The position numbers and the translations under genes are program-made. The notes under the pieces are model-generated. The model made no database searches, was not told the origin of the DNA, and was given only the letters and a program-made list of their open reading frames with translations. This document shows, in pieces, positions 43,101 through 52,700 of a DNA stretch of 64,000 nucleotides. Each line of letters starts with the position of its first letter. Position 1 is the stretch's first letter. The stretch comes from JAGVPT01 sp049578505 (GTDB lineage: Bacteria; Bacteroidota; Ignavibacteria; UBA10030; UBA8401), in NCBI GenBank assembly GCA_049578505.1, contig JBAUMC010000014.1, positions 20,508-84,507 on the forward strand. Direction: 5' to 3'.

Positions 43101-45197
43101 TTACTTCAGCAACATCAACTTCTTGGTTTCAACAAAACTCCCCGCTGTAAGTCTGTAGAAATACACTCCGCTCGACAAATTGCTCGCGTTAAGAGTAACC
43201 GAATGGTTGCCCACTGTCTGACGAGCATCCACTAATATTTTCACAAGCCGTCCCAGGTCATCGTACACTTTCAATGTAACGAGCGTGTTCGTGCGTAATT
43301 GATAGCTGATTACAGTTGAAGGGTTGAATGGATTAGGAAAATTTTGTTCCAATTGAAACGACCTCGGTAATGTCGACGCAGCTGGTGGCTTGACCCCTGT
43401 TACTACAGAAAGTGGTGCACACCAAATACCGCTTTCTTCTGTTCCGCCAAAGACACTTGAGTCGTTAACGAAAAGTAACAGGGGCCTACTGTCCGGAAGA
43501 TCCTGTCCGATGTTGAACCAATTGTCATTGGTGATGGTGGAGACATAAAGTCCGCTGTATTGCGCGCCTGCAAAAACATACTCACCATGGACGGTGATCG
43601 AATAAACCTGCAGATCAAAGGGAATTCCGGAATTGATGGTTGACCAGGTCAACCCTCCGTCCGAGGAACGAAAGACTCCTCCCGGAGGACTTTGAGGCAA
43701 GCTAACTGGCTCTGGCCAAGAATACCTTCCGGCAAATACATCCGAACCGGCTGCGGCCAGCGCAGTGATGTTTATCAAGGTATCGTTCACGTTGGTCCAG
43801 GTTTCACCGTTATCCGTTGAAGTATAAACACCGCTTTGTGACCCAGCGACAACGTTTGAACCTGACGCCGTTAGAGAAATTAACTCAGGCAACGCTTGGC
43901 CGACATTCTTCCATGTTATGCCATTGTCTGAAGAAAGAAAAACCCTTCCGCTGTATTGAGTTGCGGAGATTAGGTTTGGGCCGCTTTGTACCAACATTGA
44001 CGGATGAGTCGTATCCATGACACCGCCATTAATCGTACCCCACGTTTTGCCATTGTCCGATGAAACATAAATCCCAGTATGTCCCATCGCATAAACGTTT
44101 TGCCCGATCACTGTCGCCGAAGCAATAACTCCGCTACGTAAGGATGTATCGGCAATCCAGCTTGCACCATTATCGGTGGATGAGTATAGTGAATTATAAC
44201 TCATCACTGCGTAAATATTGGGACCATTTCCCGTAATCGAAGTTACCGACGTTAGAATCATTCCTGAACTTGCCCAATTCCAGCTCGTACCGCTATCAAT
44301 CGAGCGATACACTCCATTATTGGTAGTTGCTGCGAATAGAGTTGTACCCTCTACTGCGATGGATACTACCTGATTGCCTGGCAACCCATTATTAATCGGT
44401 GTCCAAGTTACTCCCTTATCTGTCGATAGATGTACTCCAGTTGTGGTTCCTGCGTACATGCGCGAACTATCGCCGACAAAACAAAAAGTGTTGGAAGTGC
44501 CGATCCAACTGCTTCCCTGAATCCACGATCTTCCGTCATCAGTAGATCTGATTACACCACCATTCCAGCCTACCAAAACGGTGGAATCTATGGCTGCTAT
44601 ACAGTTCGTTACTCCATTAACCGAATCAGTACTTACGAGACCCGACCAATCATTACCATTATCAGTGGAGAGAACAACTCCCGCATAAGTTGATGCAAGA
44701 ACTTTTCCCTCTGTGACCGCAAGACCCGTCACAGTAGTTTGTCCATACCCAAGTCCATTTTCTATAGTGGTCCAGCTTGCACCATCATCCGTTGATCTAA
44801 ACATGCCTGTTCCTCCGGCGAAGATAATCGAGTCCTTGATTGCCAACGCATTTACAGTTGCTGAGAATGCGGGATTGCATTGAGTCCACGTTTTACCGCT
44901 GTCTGAGGAAACAATGACGCCTTTATTCGTGGTACCGGCAAAAAATTCAGACCCCTTCACTGTGAAACACAAAGTTTTGTATAAAATGCCGAAGTCCGTC
45001 GACGTCCACGTCGCACCGTTGTTAGTTGACAGGTAAATCCCGTAAAGCCCTCCGGAGGATCCAACAAATACATTGGAGTCGGCCACGGCAACTGCCGATA
45101 AACCTGCAAGAGGTGAACCAACAGGAAGTTGCCTCCATTGGGCGTGAAGAACCATGACACGAAGGAATAGTAGTAAAATGAGAATACTTTTTTTCAT
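43101..45197 (-). CDS. Exported Asp-box (YCF48/sortilin-like) protein with T9SS sorting domain
   Basis: 698 residues. Signal peptide MKKSILILLLFLRVMVLHAQ. More than ten Asp-box repeats of the type STDNGATWT/SDSGKTWT/STDDGRSWI span the protein, building beta-propellers. The tail has NFPNPFNPSTVISYQL and ends VETKKLMLLK. Probably secreted or cell-surface, binding glycans or protein; no catalytic motif seen. AAGGTGATACA precedes the ATG. Paralogue of the gene at 17622-19796, and like it preceded by the promoter-RNA-terminator unit. Confidence 0.9.
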   Translation of the reverse strand: MKKSILILLLFLRVMVLHAQWRQLPVGSPLAGLSAVAVADSNVFVGSSGGLYGIYLSTNNGATWTSTDFGILYKTLCFTVKGSEFFAGTTNKGVIVSSDSGKTWTQCNPAFSATVNALAIKDSIIFAGGTGMFRSTDDGASWTTIENGLGYGQTTVTGLAVTEGKVLASTYAGVVLSTDNGNDWSGLVSTDSVNGVTNCIAAIDSTVLVGWNGGVIRSTDDGRSWIQGSSWIGTSNTFCFVGDSSRMYAGTTTGVHLSTDKGVTWTPINNGLPGNQVVSIAVEGTTLFAATTNNGVYRSIDSGTSWNWASSGMILTSVTSITGNGPNIYAVMSYNSLYSSTDNGASWIADTSLRSGVIASATVIGQNVYAMGHTGIYVSSDNGKTWGTINGGVMDTTHPSMLVQSGPNLISATQYSGRVFLSSDNGITWKNVGQALPELISLTASGSNVVAGSQSGVYTSTDNGETWTNVNDTLINITALAAAGSDVFAGRYSWPEPVSLPQSPPGGVFRSSDGGLTWSTINSGIPFDLQVYSITVHGEYVFAGAQYSGLYVSTITNDNWFNIGQDLPDSRPLLLFVNDSSVFGGTEESGIWCAPLSVVTGVKPPAASTLPRSFQLEQNFPNPFNPSTVISYQLRTNTLVTLKVYDDLGRLVKILVDARQTVGNHSVTLNASNLSSGVYFYRLTAGSFVETKKLMLLK

Positions 45198-45255
45198 TGT
45201 ATCACCTTGATTTCACAGAGACACGATTACGGACCCATTGGTGTCCATGCGTCTC

Positions 45256-45377
45256 AAAAAACAAAAACCCTCGTCATCGCACTCGCGAATCCGAGGGTTA
45301 AGGTCTGATATTATGGTCTGCCCCGTTCCCCCGGGTACCTAACGCAGGAATGTAAGAGTAATCGCTGGGAGAATCAA
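45256..45377 (-). ncRNA. Promoter-short RNA-terminator unit, copy 2
   Basis: Minus strand: -35 TTGATT (45377-45372), 17-bp spacer, -10 TACATT (45354-45349). Hairpin CCCG-GGGGAA-CGGG within 45335-45322. Terminator stem AACCCTCG/CGAGGGTT (45299-45266), where copy 1 has AACCTC/GAGGTT, with GATT and GATGA kept inside, then TTTTGTTTTTTG. It ends 58 bp before the T9SS gene start. Confidence 0.75.
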
Positions 45378-45635
45378 GAGCCTCGTTCGCGTGACTCCTC
45401 ACGCAACAATCCATCGGAGTTGTTTCTCCTTGCGGGACAACTGGGATCCGACAACATAGCCGGGGATGTGAGCTTCTCAAATCTTTGCTTCCAGTTTCAG
45501 GTTGGAACTATAAGGGGTTTCTGTCATCCTACCTGATCTACACAGTGAGCGTTTCTATTGCTATTGGCAGTGAACAAGACTACATTCATACAGCATTACA
45601 TATCGATGACATCTGGTCTCGATGAACGACTGATA
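45378..45635. other. Gene-free stretch between divergent units
   Basis: Nothing recognisable. It separates the minus-strand RNA unit from the plus-strand small gene pair and should contain the latter's promoter. Confidence 0.4.
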
Positions 45636-45683
45636 CCCTCATTGTCACCTTCTTATGAAGTGATGTGAGGGTTCCTTGTTTTT
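45636..45683 (+). terminator. Terminator-like hairpin upstream of small gene pair
   Basis: CCCTCATTGTCACCTTC and GAAGTGATGTGAGGG (45636-45671) form a long stem followed by TTCCTTGTTTTT. No plus-strand gene ends here, so it may be a leader attenuator for the genes starting at 45732, 48 bp downstream. Confidence 0.55.
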
Positions 45684-45731
45684 GGGACATCCAGAGCCAG
45701 CCTTACGAATCAAATTTAAACAGGTAAATAT

Positions 45732-45935
45732 ATGAGAAACACCTACAGGGTCACATACCGAAGTCGTAATGGAAGAATTAAGGCTGAAGAGTTGCCAGCG
45801 GATACACTATTTGATGCGGCTGATTCTGTGCGCCAAACGCACCAACTCAAATTCTCAGACATTATCTCGAATGAAATTAAGGATGCGGGGAAGGCGCGTA
45901 AAATTGGAAGGAGGGCGTTTGTAAATGACAGATAA
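45732..45935 (+). CDS. Small protein, unknown (first of overlapping pair)
   Basis: 67 residues, basic and soluble: YRVTYRSRNGRIKAEELPAD, TLFDAADSVRQTHQLKFSDI. It resembles small phage- or plasmid-type accessory proteins but matches no family I can name. Its last 11 bases overlap the next gene, so the two are translated together. Confidence 0.6.
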   Translation: MRNTYRVTYRSRNGRIKAEELPADTLFDAADSVRQTHQLKFSDIISNEIKDAGKARKIGRRAFVNDR

Positions 45936-46128
45936 TACTCGACTGACTAACGGGATCTACAAGGGAACCCGGATGAAAAATGTTCCGGCAGCGTACCTGC
46001 TGCACCTGTCGAAAGACATGGCAATCGTGGGGCTTACAAAATACATCGCTGACAATCGGGAAGTTCTAAAATTGGAAGCCAGAAGGGATGGTCAACTATT
46101 ATACAGGAAGTGGGTGGTAAAGCGATAG
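45925..46128 (+). CDS. Small DUF3820-like protein
   Basis: 67 residues. LTNGIYKGTRMKNVPAAYLL resembles the core of DUF3820 proteins (FGKYKGxxlxdlPxxYLxW), small factors also found fused to exonucleases. A ribosome binding site GGAAGGAGGG lies in the end of the upstream gene. Role unknown; the pair looks like a mobile-genome remnant. Confidence 0.6.
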   Translation: MTDNTRLTNGIYKGTRMKNVPAAYLLHLSKDMAIVGLTKYIADNREVLKLEARRDGQLLYRKWVVKR

Positions 46129-46225
46129 AGCCCCCCGGATATCATCTCACGACAGATTCCTACCAAGACCTGAGTCCTCAATCCTAGCAAGAATTGATCA
46201 CATCACGCAGATGGGATCTGCAGTT

Positions 46226-46320
46226 TTCCACTCTGCCATCTGGCGAAATTTCACGCAAAATGGCGAAATGGCAAAGCAATTTTCAACTACTACAACTCTA
46301 TAGGAAGTTGGCGAAGTTGG
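46226..46320. repeat. TGGCAA/TTTGCCA dispersed repeat, copy 3
   Basis: CTGCCATCTGGCGAAATTTC, AAAATGGCGAAATGGCAAAG, CAATTTTCAACTACTACAAC and TCTATAGGAAGTTGGCGAAG. A diverged copy ending about 100 bp before the amylase gene start. Confidence 0.55.
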
Positions 46321-46418
46321 GAACTTGACCCTCACCTGCTCCAGCCCTCTGATTGCACAATCGGCGATAAATAGGTATTTTCAATTTACAACAGAACATT
46401 ATTTCCTATTGAGGACTC

Positions 46419-48272
46419 ATGAGACGGAACGCTTTCTTGCTCTGCTTGATTCTTTTCGTTCAAGGCTTGTCCGCTCAAGCTCCTCGCGTTGACAAGATCG
46501 AGCCTCCCAATTGGTGGACGGGCATGAAGCTCAACAAAATTCAATTGATGGTTTATGGCGAACATTTGGACGGCGTGCAAACAACCTCCTTTTCACGCGA
46601 CATCACTATCCTGAAAACATATTCTCCCCCCAATCATTCCTACGCATTTATTAATATCGAAATCAAGAAGACAGCAAATCCCGGCATACAAACGTTGAAA
46701 CTCTCTTCACGCATGGGAAGCACCTCATTCAGATTTCCTTTGCTCAAACGACCTAAGGCTGTTGCCGAGCATCAGGGATTTAATTCTTCCGATGTCATTT
46801 ACCTCATCGTTCCCGATCGGTTTGCAAACGGAGATACGACGAACGACAACATCGCCGGAATGTTGGATGGAGTGAAACGGAGCGATCCATCCGGCAGGCA
46901 TGGCGGCGACTTGCAGGGCATCATCACCAAGCTTGATTACCTGAATGATCTGAGAGTTACGACGTTATGGCTCACTCCGGTTGTTGAGAATAATACACCG
47001 CGAGGAAGTTATCATGGGTACGCGACGACCAATCTGTATGAGGTTGATTCGCGGTTGGGCAGCAATGATCTTTACAGAGAGTTTGTTCGCGAGGCGCATC
47101 AGCACAAACTCAAAGTTATCATGGACCACGTGAACAACCATATCAGCATCAATCATCCATGGATCAAAAACCTCCCCACACCCGATTGGTTGAACGGAAC
47201 ACCGGAGAATCACCAAAGACCGACTAATTCAAAGGCTGAATTAGACGACATGCACAGCGACTCGCTTATAAAACAGCGGGAGACGAATGGCTGGTTTGAT
47301 GACCACATGCCGGATTTAAACCAGAGAAACCCGTTCGTCAGTCAGTACTTGAAACAAAGCACAATATGGTGGATCGAGTTTAGCGGAATTGACGGCATTC
47401 GCGAAGACACCTATCCGTATATCGACCCGAGATTTCGGGAAGACTGGTGCAAAACTGTACTGGAGGAATATCCTCGGTTCAATATTGTCGGCGAAGTATG
47501 GGTTCAGGACCCGGTGTTCTTGGCTCCGTATCAACGAGGAAGTCATTTCCGTCGAAGCATAAAACCCGAGCTTCCATCTCTTACCGACTTCGGTTTGTAC
47601 GATGCTCTCCTTAAAACGTTTGCCGACACTTCCGGCAAGATCGAGAATGTGTTTACCACCCTTGCAAAAGATTTTCTCTATCCCGATCCGGAGAACCTCG
47701 TGACATTCCTCGACAACCACGACATACGGCGCATTATGTTCAACGTGAAGGGCGATGTGAAGCGTTTCAAGCTTGCCCTGCTGACACTTCTGACCACGCG
47801 CGGTATTCCGGAAATGCTGTATGGAACAGAAATCGGAATGAAAGGAGGGCCGGATCATGGTACGCTTCGAGCAGATTTTCCCGGAGGCTTCACGAATGAT
47901 CAGCGCAATGCTTTTTCAGAAAGCGGAAGAAGTGAGGAAGAAAACGAAATTTTCAATTTTACAAGACAACTTTTGAAGATTCGTTCAACATATAAAAGCC
48001 TTCAAAAAGGCTCGCTGATTCATTTCAAGCCCAAAAATGAAGTGTATGTCTATTTCAGAATATTGGGTAATGAGCGTGTTATGGTGGTCATCAATCATAA
48101 TATCGGAAAACAAAGAGTTGATCTTTTGCCCTTTGCGAATCAACTGCAAGGAGGTATGTGGTTGAGAAATCTGATTACCGGGACTGAGCTAGAATTGTCC
48201 GGGACCGATAAACTTGAGCTTGAAGGAATGTCAGGCATGATCCTTGAAATTGTCCGACCATCAAAACTGTAG
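46419..48272 (+). CDS. Periplasmic GH13 cyclomaltodextrinase/neopullulanase (SusA-like)
   Basis: 617 residues. Signal peptide (LLCLILFVQGLSAQ), an N-terminal cyclomaltodextrinase-type sandwich domain (KIEPPNWWTGM), and a GH13 barrel with MDHVNNH, the nucleophile Asp in GIDGIREDTYPY, acid/base Glu in NIVGEVWV and FLDNHD. Degrades starch, pullulan or cyclodextrin oligomers in the periplasm. GAGGA precedes the ATG. Other sus genes (susC/susD type) are not adjacent; the TonB receptor at 40337 has a DUF4249 partner, not SusD. Confidence 0.93.
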   Translation: MRRNAFLLCLILFVQGLSAQAPRVDKIEPPNWWTGMKLNKIQLMVYGEHLDGVQTTSFSRDITILKTYSPPNHSYAFINIEIKKTANPGIQTLKLSSRMGSTSFRFPLLKRPKAVAEHQGFNSSDVIYLIVPDRFANGDTTNDNIAGMLDGVKRSDPSGRHGGDLQGIITKLDYLNDLRVTTLWLTPVVENNTPRGSYHGYATTNLYEVDSRLGSNDLYREFVREAHQHKLKVIMDHVNNHISINHPWIKNLPTPDWLNGTPENHQRPTNSKAELDDMHSDSLIKQRETNGWFDDHMPDLNQRNPFVSQYLKQSTIWWIEFSGIDGIREDTYPYIDPRFREDWCKTVLEEYPRFNIVGEVWVQDPVFLAPYQRGSHFRRSIKPELPSLTDFGLYDALLKTFADTSGKIENVFTTLAKDFLYPDPENLVTFLDNHDIRRIMFNVKGDVKRFKLALLTLLTTRGIPEMLYGTEIGMKGGPDHGTLRADFPGGFTNDQRNAFSESGRSEEENEIFNFTRQLLKIRSTYKSLQKGSLIHFKPKNEVYVYFRILGNERVMVVINHNIGKQRVDLLPFANQLQGGMWLRNLITGTELELSGTDKLELEGMSGMILEIVRPSKL

Positions 48273-48299
48273 CGTTGGCCTTATTACGAATCGACACCC

Positions 48300-48386
48300 C
48301 TTCTCCCGCGTGGTTTAATCAATTTGTCCGCTCTGAAGGGATGGCTTCGCCAATGGACCATCGGGGAGCGGCTGCTTAGATCGACC
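48300..48386. repeat. attC-like relic
   Basis: TTTGTCCGCTCTGAAGGGAT, GGCTTCGCCAATGGACC and CGGGGAGCGGCTGCTTAG resemble the end of the site at 39220-39275. The closing box is changed (GCTTAG for GTTAG). No cassette gene is attached. Confidence 0.5.
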
Positions 48387-48479
48387 CGTGCGATGTATAA
48401 ATCCTCCTACTTAATACTCATTTGACTCCACCTTATGATTTCCGGAGCTTAAATTTGGAACGCTCGGTGAGCTTCAGAA

Positions 48480-48566
48480 GGACTTCGCTATTTACCAAGT
48501 TCTACAAAAAGTATGGCAATGACAACATAGGACTTGCCACTCCACTTCTATGGCGAGGCGGGTCCT
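48480..48566. repeat. TGGCAA/TTTGCCA dispersed repeat, copy 4
   Basis: GACTTCGCTATTTACCAAGT, TCTACAAAAAGTATGGCAAT and GACTTGCCACTCCACTTCTA. A shortened copy upstream of the beta-barrel protein gene. Confidence 0.6.
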
Positions 48567-48639
48567 GAAAATCCTTGCCAATGCACTAAAAAATTTACAA
48601 CTTAGGAAAAAGTTCAGCAACTGTTTTCGGTTCAATCTC

Positions 48640-49476
48640 ATGAAGATTAGGTATCTGGTTGCCATCATCGTTTGTTTGAGTGAGTTACTCGCGGAAGGAG
48701 CCTTCGCTCAGACGGATAGTTTGGCTGGAGAAAAAACAACGGTCACTAGCTGGTCGACAAATTTGAAGGTGTTCGTAAGCGATGAATCATATGGTTGGGA
48801 TGTAAACTCGTTTGATGATGCTGTTCTAGATACGAGTAAGCTGGTTATTTCCCGCGCTGGCGTCTACGGCGCAATCTCACTCGCAACCTCGTTTTCAACC
48901 CGCGGGTTTGAAAACGAGTGGAATATCGCTCTTGGCAAACTGACTCATCACGATGATCTGATGGTCATCGATCTTGGTATCGGTGGGGTATTTGGTTCTA
49001 TACCAAAAACGGTGGTCTCTAATCAAGCTGCATCAATTAGCTATTACAGCAATTCGCCCGGCAATCCGCTAAAACAGGGGACGGCAACTTACACTTATAG
49101 TATTCAAGGATCATATGTCGGCGCGACGATACCGCTGATGTTGGAGTGGCGATACGGAATGAAGCCCATTTCGCTGAATGGCCGCATAGGCATGCTCTAT
49201 CGCATTGCCTCCGTAACTGTTGATAGGAAGTTGTCTGCCAATGGATTCCCTCAAGACTACGATGTGTCAATGAACGAAGGGCGTTTTGCATATTTTAATG
49301 ATTACGATTTGACGGAAAATTTTGATCGCAAGGTGTCACAGCTTATTATTGCCGCGATTCCGTGTATCGGAATAAGCGCCCGTTTGCCGTTTACATCTGT
49401 TGATGAAGGCTATGGTTTGATTGTAGGAGCTGACTTCGGTATGGCGACTCGGCTGTATGTCGCAATAACATATTGA
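48640..49476 (+). CDS. Exported protein, probable outer-membrane beta-barrel
   Basis: 278 residues. Signal peptide (LVAIIVCLSELLAEGAFAQ). The mature part alternates polar and aromatic/hydrophobic residues in many short strands (AISLATSFSTRGF, MLEWRYGMKPISLNGRIGML) and ends GADFGMATRLYVAITY, an aromatic terminal strand typical of outer-membrane barrels. No family recognised. ATG at 48640 is chosen by the signal peptide; the frame is open from 48550. Confidence 0.72.
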   Translation: MKIRYLVAIIVCLSELLAEGAFAQTDSLAGEKTTVTSWSTNLKVFVSDESYGWDVNSFDDAVLDTSKLVISRAGVYGAISLATSFSTRGFENEWNIALGKLTHHDDLMVIDLGIGGVFGSIPKTVVSNQAASISYYSNSPGNPLKQGTATYTYSIQGSYVGATIPLMLEWRYGMKPISLNGRIGMLYRIASVTVDRKLSANGFPQDYDVSMNEGRFAYFNDYDLTENFDRKVSQLIIAAIPCIGISARLPFTSVDEGYGLIVGADFGMATRLYVAITY

Positions 49477-49738
49477 GGCATTGCGGGTGCTGATCTAGAA
49501 AGAGAAGGTAATCGGATTTGTCTATGCACGCTGCAGTTGTTGCGAGTGTGTTGATAATACATGAATAGATATTCGCCATTTCTGTTTGTCACCATGCTCT
49601 TATACTTGAAGGGGAAAACTCTCAATATTACCAGCATGCCCGGAATTTGCAAGCGGGCTGCCCTCGCATATTGGATGGAATTGCATGATGTCCTTGGCAT
49701 CGTTATTGAATTATCGTGGATTCATTTTTGTCGATTAA
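49477..49738. other. Gene-free stretch with relic block
   Basis: Contains a copy of the VDTLA block (about 49521-49600), in minus frame reading YSCIINTLATTAA. No intact gene and no clear terminator for the T9SS gene ending at 49739. Confidence 0.45.
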
Positions 49739-52700
49739 TCACTTTAACAACAACATCTTTTTTACCAACATTTTACCGTTGAACTCCAATCTCGAAAAGT
49801 AAATACCGCTCGCAAACCGCGACGCATCCAAGGTTGCCTGGTGATATTCTCCTGCTGTTGCAATGGCGTCAAAGAGCGTTGCGACTTCTTGACCGAGTGT
49901 GTTATACACCTTCAGCGTGGTTCTTCCATCACTCGGCACCGTAAATTGGATATTCGTTGTGGGGTTGAACGGATTCGGAAAGTTTTGGGCCAGGTCTAAT
50001 ATCCTCGGCGCCGCCCCAACCTCCACGTCGGTTTCCTGTGAATACGCAAATGATCCATCACGGTCAATGTGCTTCAGCCTGTAGGAATATTCTCCAGCCG
50101 AAAGATTTCTATCGATAAATAAATATTCTTTCGGAGCGTTTGATGTACCGCTCCCTTGAACCGATCCCACCGTAATCCATTGATTATTGTTGGTTGTCGG
50201 TTGCGCGCTTGCAGGTGTCCCTTGATGTGCGGGGGTTTCGTTGTTCATTGATCTTCTCTCGACGTTGAACGCAGCGCTGTTTACCTCCGTCGCCGTTTTC
50301 CAGTTCAGTTCCACAGTGAGTCGATCTGTCGTTGCAGTGAGTGACGCGAGTTCAACCGGAAGGACGTTGTCCGTTCCGATCGCGAACTGACTGAACGATG
50401 TTATGCCGTTGAATGAGACTGTACTGTCGGTCAGCCCTGAGGCCCCGGTGATGGCAGAACCCCACGCCATATCACTTGTGGATCCGCGTTGATAAAGCGT
50501 GTACAACGAGGCGCTGGCACTACCATTGTTCGTGAAGCTGGCCGGTACGGTGAATGTGAGATTTGCACTGAACGTTCCGGGCGTGCCGAATGCGTCAATG
50601 CTCCAGTAACGGTCGTTCAGAACTGTTGCAGATCCGGTAGGGAGCGAGTCCGGAGAGGTAAGTATCTCCGTTGCCGTAACATCTGCAGGATTGTCAAATG
50701 GATCTGTGAACGCAACGGAGACTCCAGCAAGGGCCGCAGTCGTGTCGGTCGAAATACTAAAGATACTCGAGCTTGAGCCGCCGCCGAACGGCGCAGTGGA
50801 CGTGGTCCACGCTGGACCGTTAACGAGCGTCCCGTGATTCCCGCCGATGGAGTCGGCTGCAGTCGTTCCTGAGCCTTCGTTAAACTGCCAGTACGAGATC
50901 AGTCCTGTCTCGGTTCCGTTCAGCGTTCGGTGCATGTTCTCACGAATCTGCTGCTCCGTTCGCACAACGCCCCAGACGCGAACTTCGTCTATTTTTCCCT
51001 GGAAGTAATTGCAGTCGCAATTTCCCGGCGCCTGTTTGCCAATAGCGAATTCTCCCGTGTTGGTGGTGAGCGAACCGGATGCCGTGGCTTCGCTCAACAG
51101 AGACCCGTTAAGATAAAACTTTACTCCATTCGTTCCGGTCTCGAACACCAGAGCAATGTGCGACCACTGGTTTAGTGGAACGGTGCCGCCGCTGTATATC
51201 CAGCCCCAGGCAGCATTATAAAGTCCCAGGCCCGACTGACCGTTCGGCCGGATCTCAAAACAATAATTGTAATTCCCTTTGTCGATCACGGTCATGTTTC
51301 CTGAACCTGTAGGATAGACCCATGCTTCGAGGGTGAGACTGTCGGTGAGTCTCAGCGATGCGTTATCCGGTACAGAAACATACTGGCTTGAACCGGAATT
51401 GAAGGAGAGGGTTGTTCCGGGCACTGTCGATATCACAGGAGGTTGCTTCGTGTGGAAACTCATTTCGCTGCCGCGGCTGTAGCCGGAATGGTTGATTGCC
51501 GAGACACGAAAGTAATAGATATGGTTTGCTGTCAGACCCGTAGACGTTACCGAAACGGCAGCGGAATCGTAAACTGTCAAAGGGCTTTGAGAAGCAAGCA
51601 CACTGTCTGTGTATGCTCCCGAGACATTGCCGTATAGAAATCGCACAATTGCGGTGTCTCCATTTGGGTTCACTATGCCGTTCAGTATAGCAGAAGTGTA
51701 TCCCACGGAAGAAGCAGAACTTGTAATTGCGGTTGGTGCTAACACCGCCAAAGTTGAGAAACTCATCTGGCTTCCTCGGACATAGCCCGAGGCGTTCTTC
51801 GCTGAAACGGTGAAATAGTATGTGGCACCTGGCGTCAACCCGGATAGTGAAGCGGAAACCTGAATAGAATCCCATGGTACAAGGGGACTCGATGAAACTG
51901 TGATTGAGTCCGTGTAAGAACCCGGACTCGTGCCGTAGAGCATCCTCACGACGGTGGTATCGCCGCCCGCATTAGTGACCCCGTTTAAGAGTGCAGATGT
52001 GTAAGTAATGTTAGTCGCCGACTCAGTCGAAGCGTAAAGATTCGACGGCGCTGGGGTAGAAAACTGCGTCACTCCCGGCAAGTATGGGTATCCGTTGTTG
52101 ATCGCGCTATACATTGCCCAAGCAGTGGTTGAAAATGTCCATCCTGCATTGAGAAATGTTGACGATGCATTTAACTCTGCCGTATTTATCCCAGTGCCGT
52201 CGGCACTGCCACCGCCGTACGTGTCTGTATTCCAAAAGCAGCCGGACACCGAACTACCCGCATCAAAGCCCACGAGTCCGCCGACATAATTTGTGCCACT
52301 CACGCCGCCTGTACTGTAGCAATCAGTGAGCGTGACCGACCCGATATCTCCCGCAAATCCGCCTGCATAGACGGAGCCGTAAGGGCCTCCGACATTTCCG
52401 GTGCTGTAGCAGTTGGTCACTGTACAACTGACCACCGAGCCTGCAAATCCACCGAAATGAGAATATTGACAACTCACGCTTCCGGTACAGTAGCTGTTTT
52501 CAATTACGGAGCCGGCATCTAAATAACCAATAAACCCAGCGATATAAATCTGGCCGTTTGCGCTCGCAGTACTATAGCTCTGGCTCACATGATCATAGGC
52601 ATTGCCTCCGATAAGTCCGCCGACATAACTGCCGTAATTGGAGCCATCATAGAAGTAGCTGCCCGTCACCGTTCCACTACTATAGCAGTGGGTCACTGTG

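Noticed and set aside
46419..48272. A complete starch-utilisation (sus) locus
   Set aside because: Only a SusA-like enzyme is present; no SusC/SusD pair or SusR regulator is adjacent.
49391..49700. Two minus-strand frames (62 and 96 codons) after the beta-barrel gene
   Set aside because: They overlap the end of a well-supported gene and consist of the dispersed VDTLA block; treated as relic.
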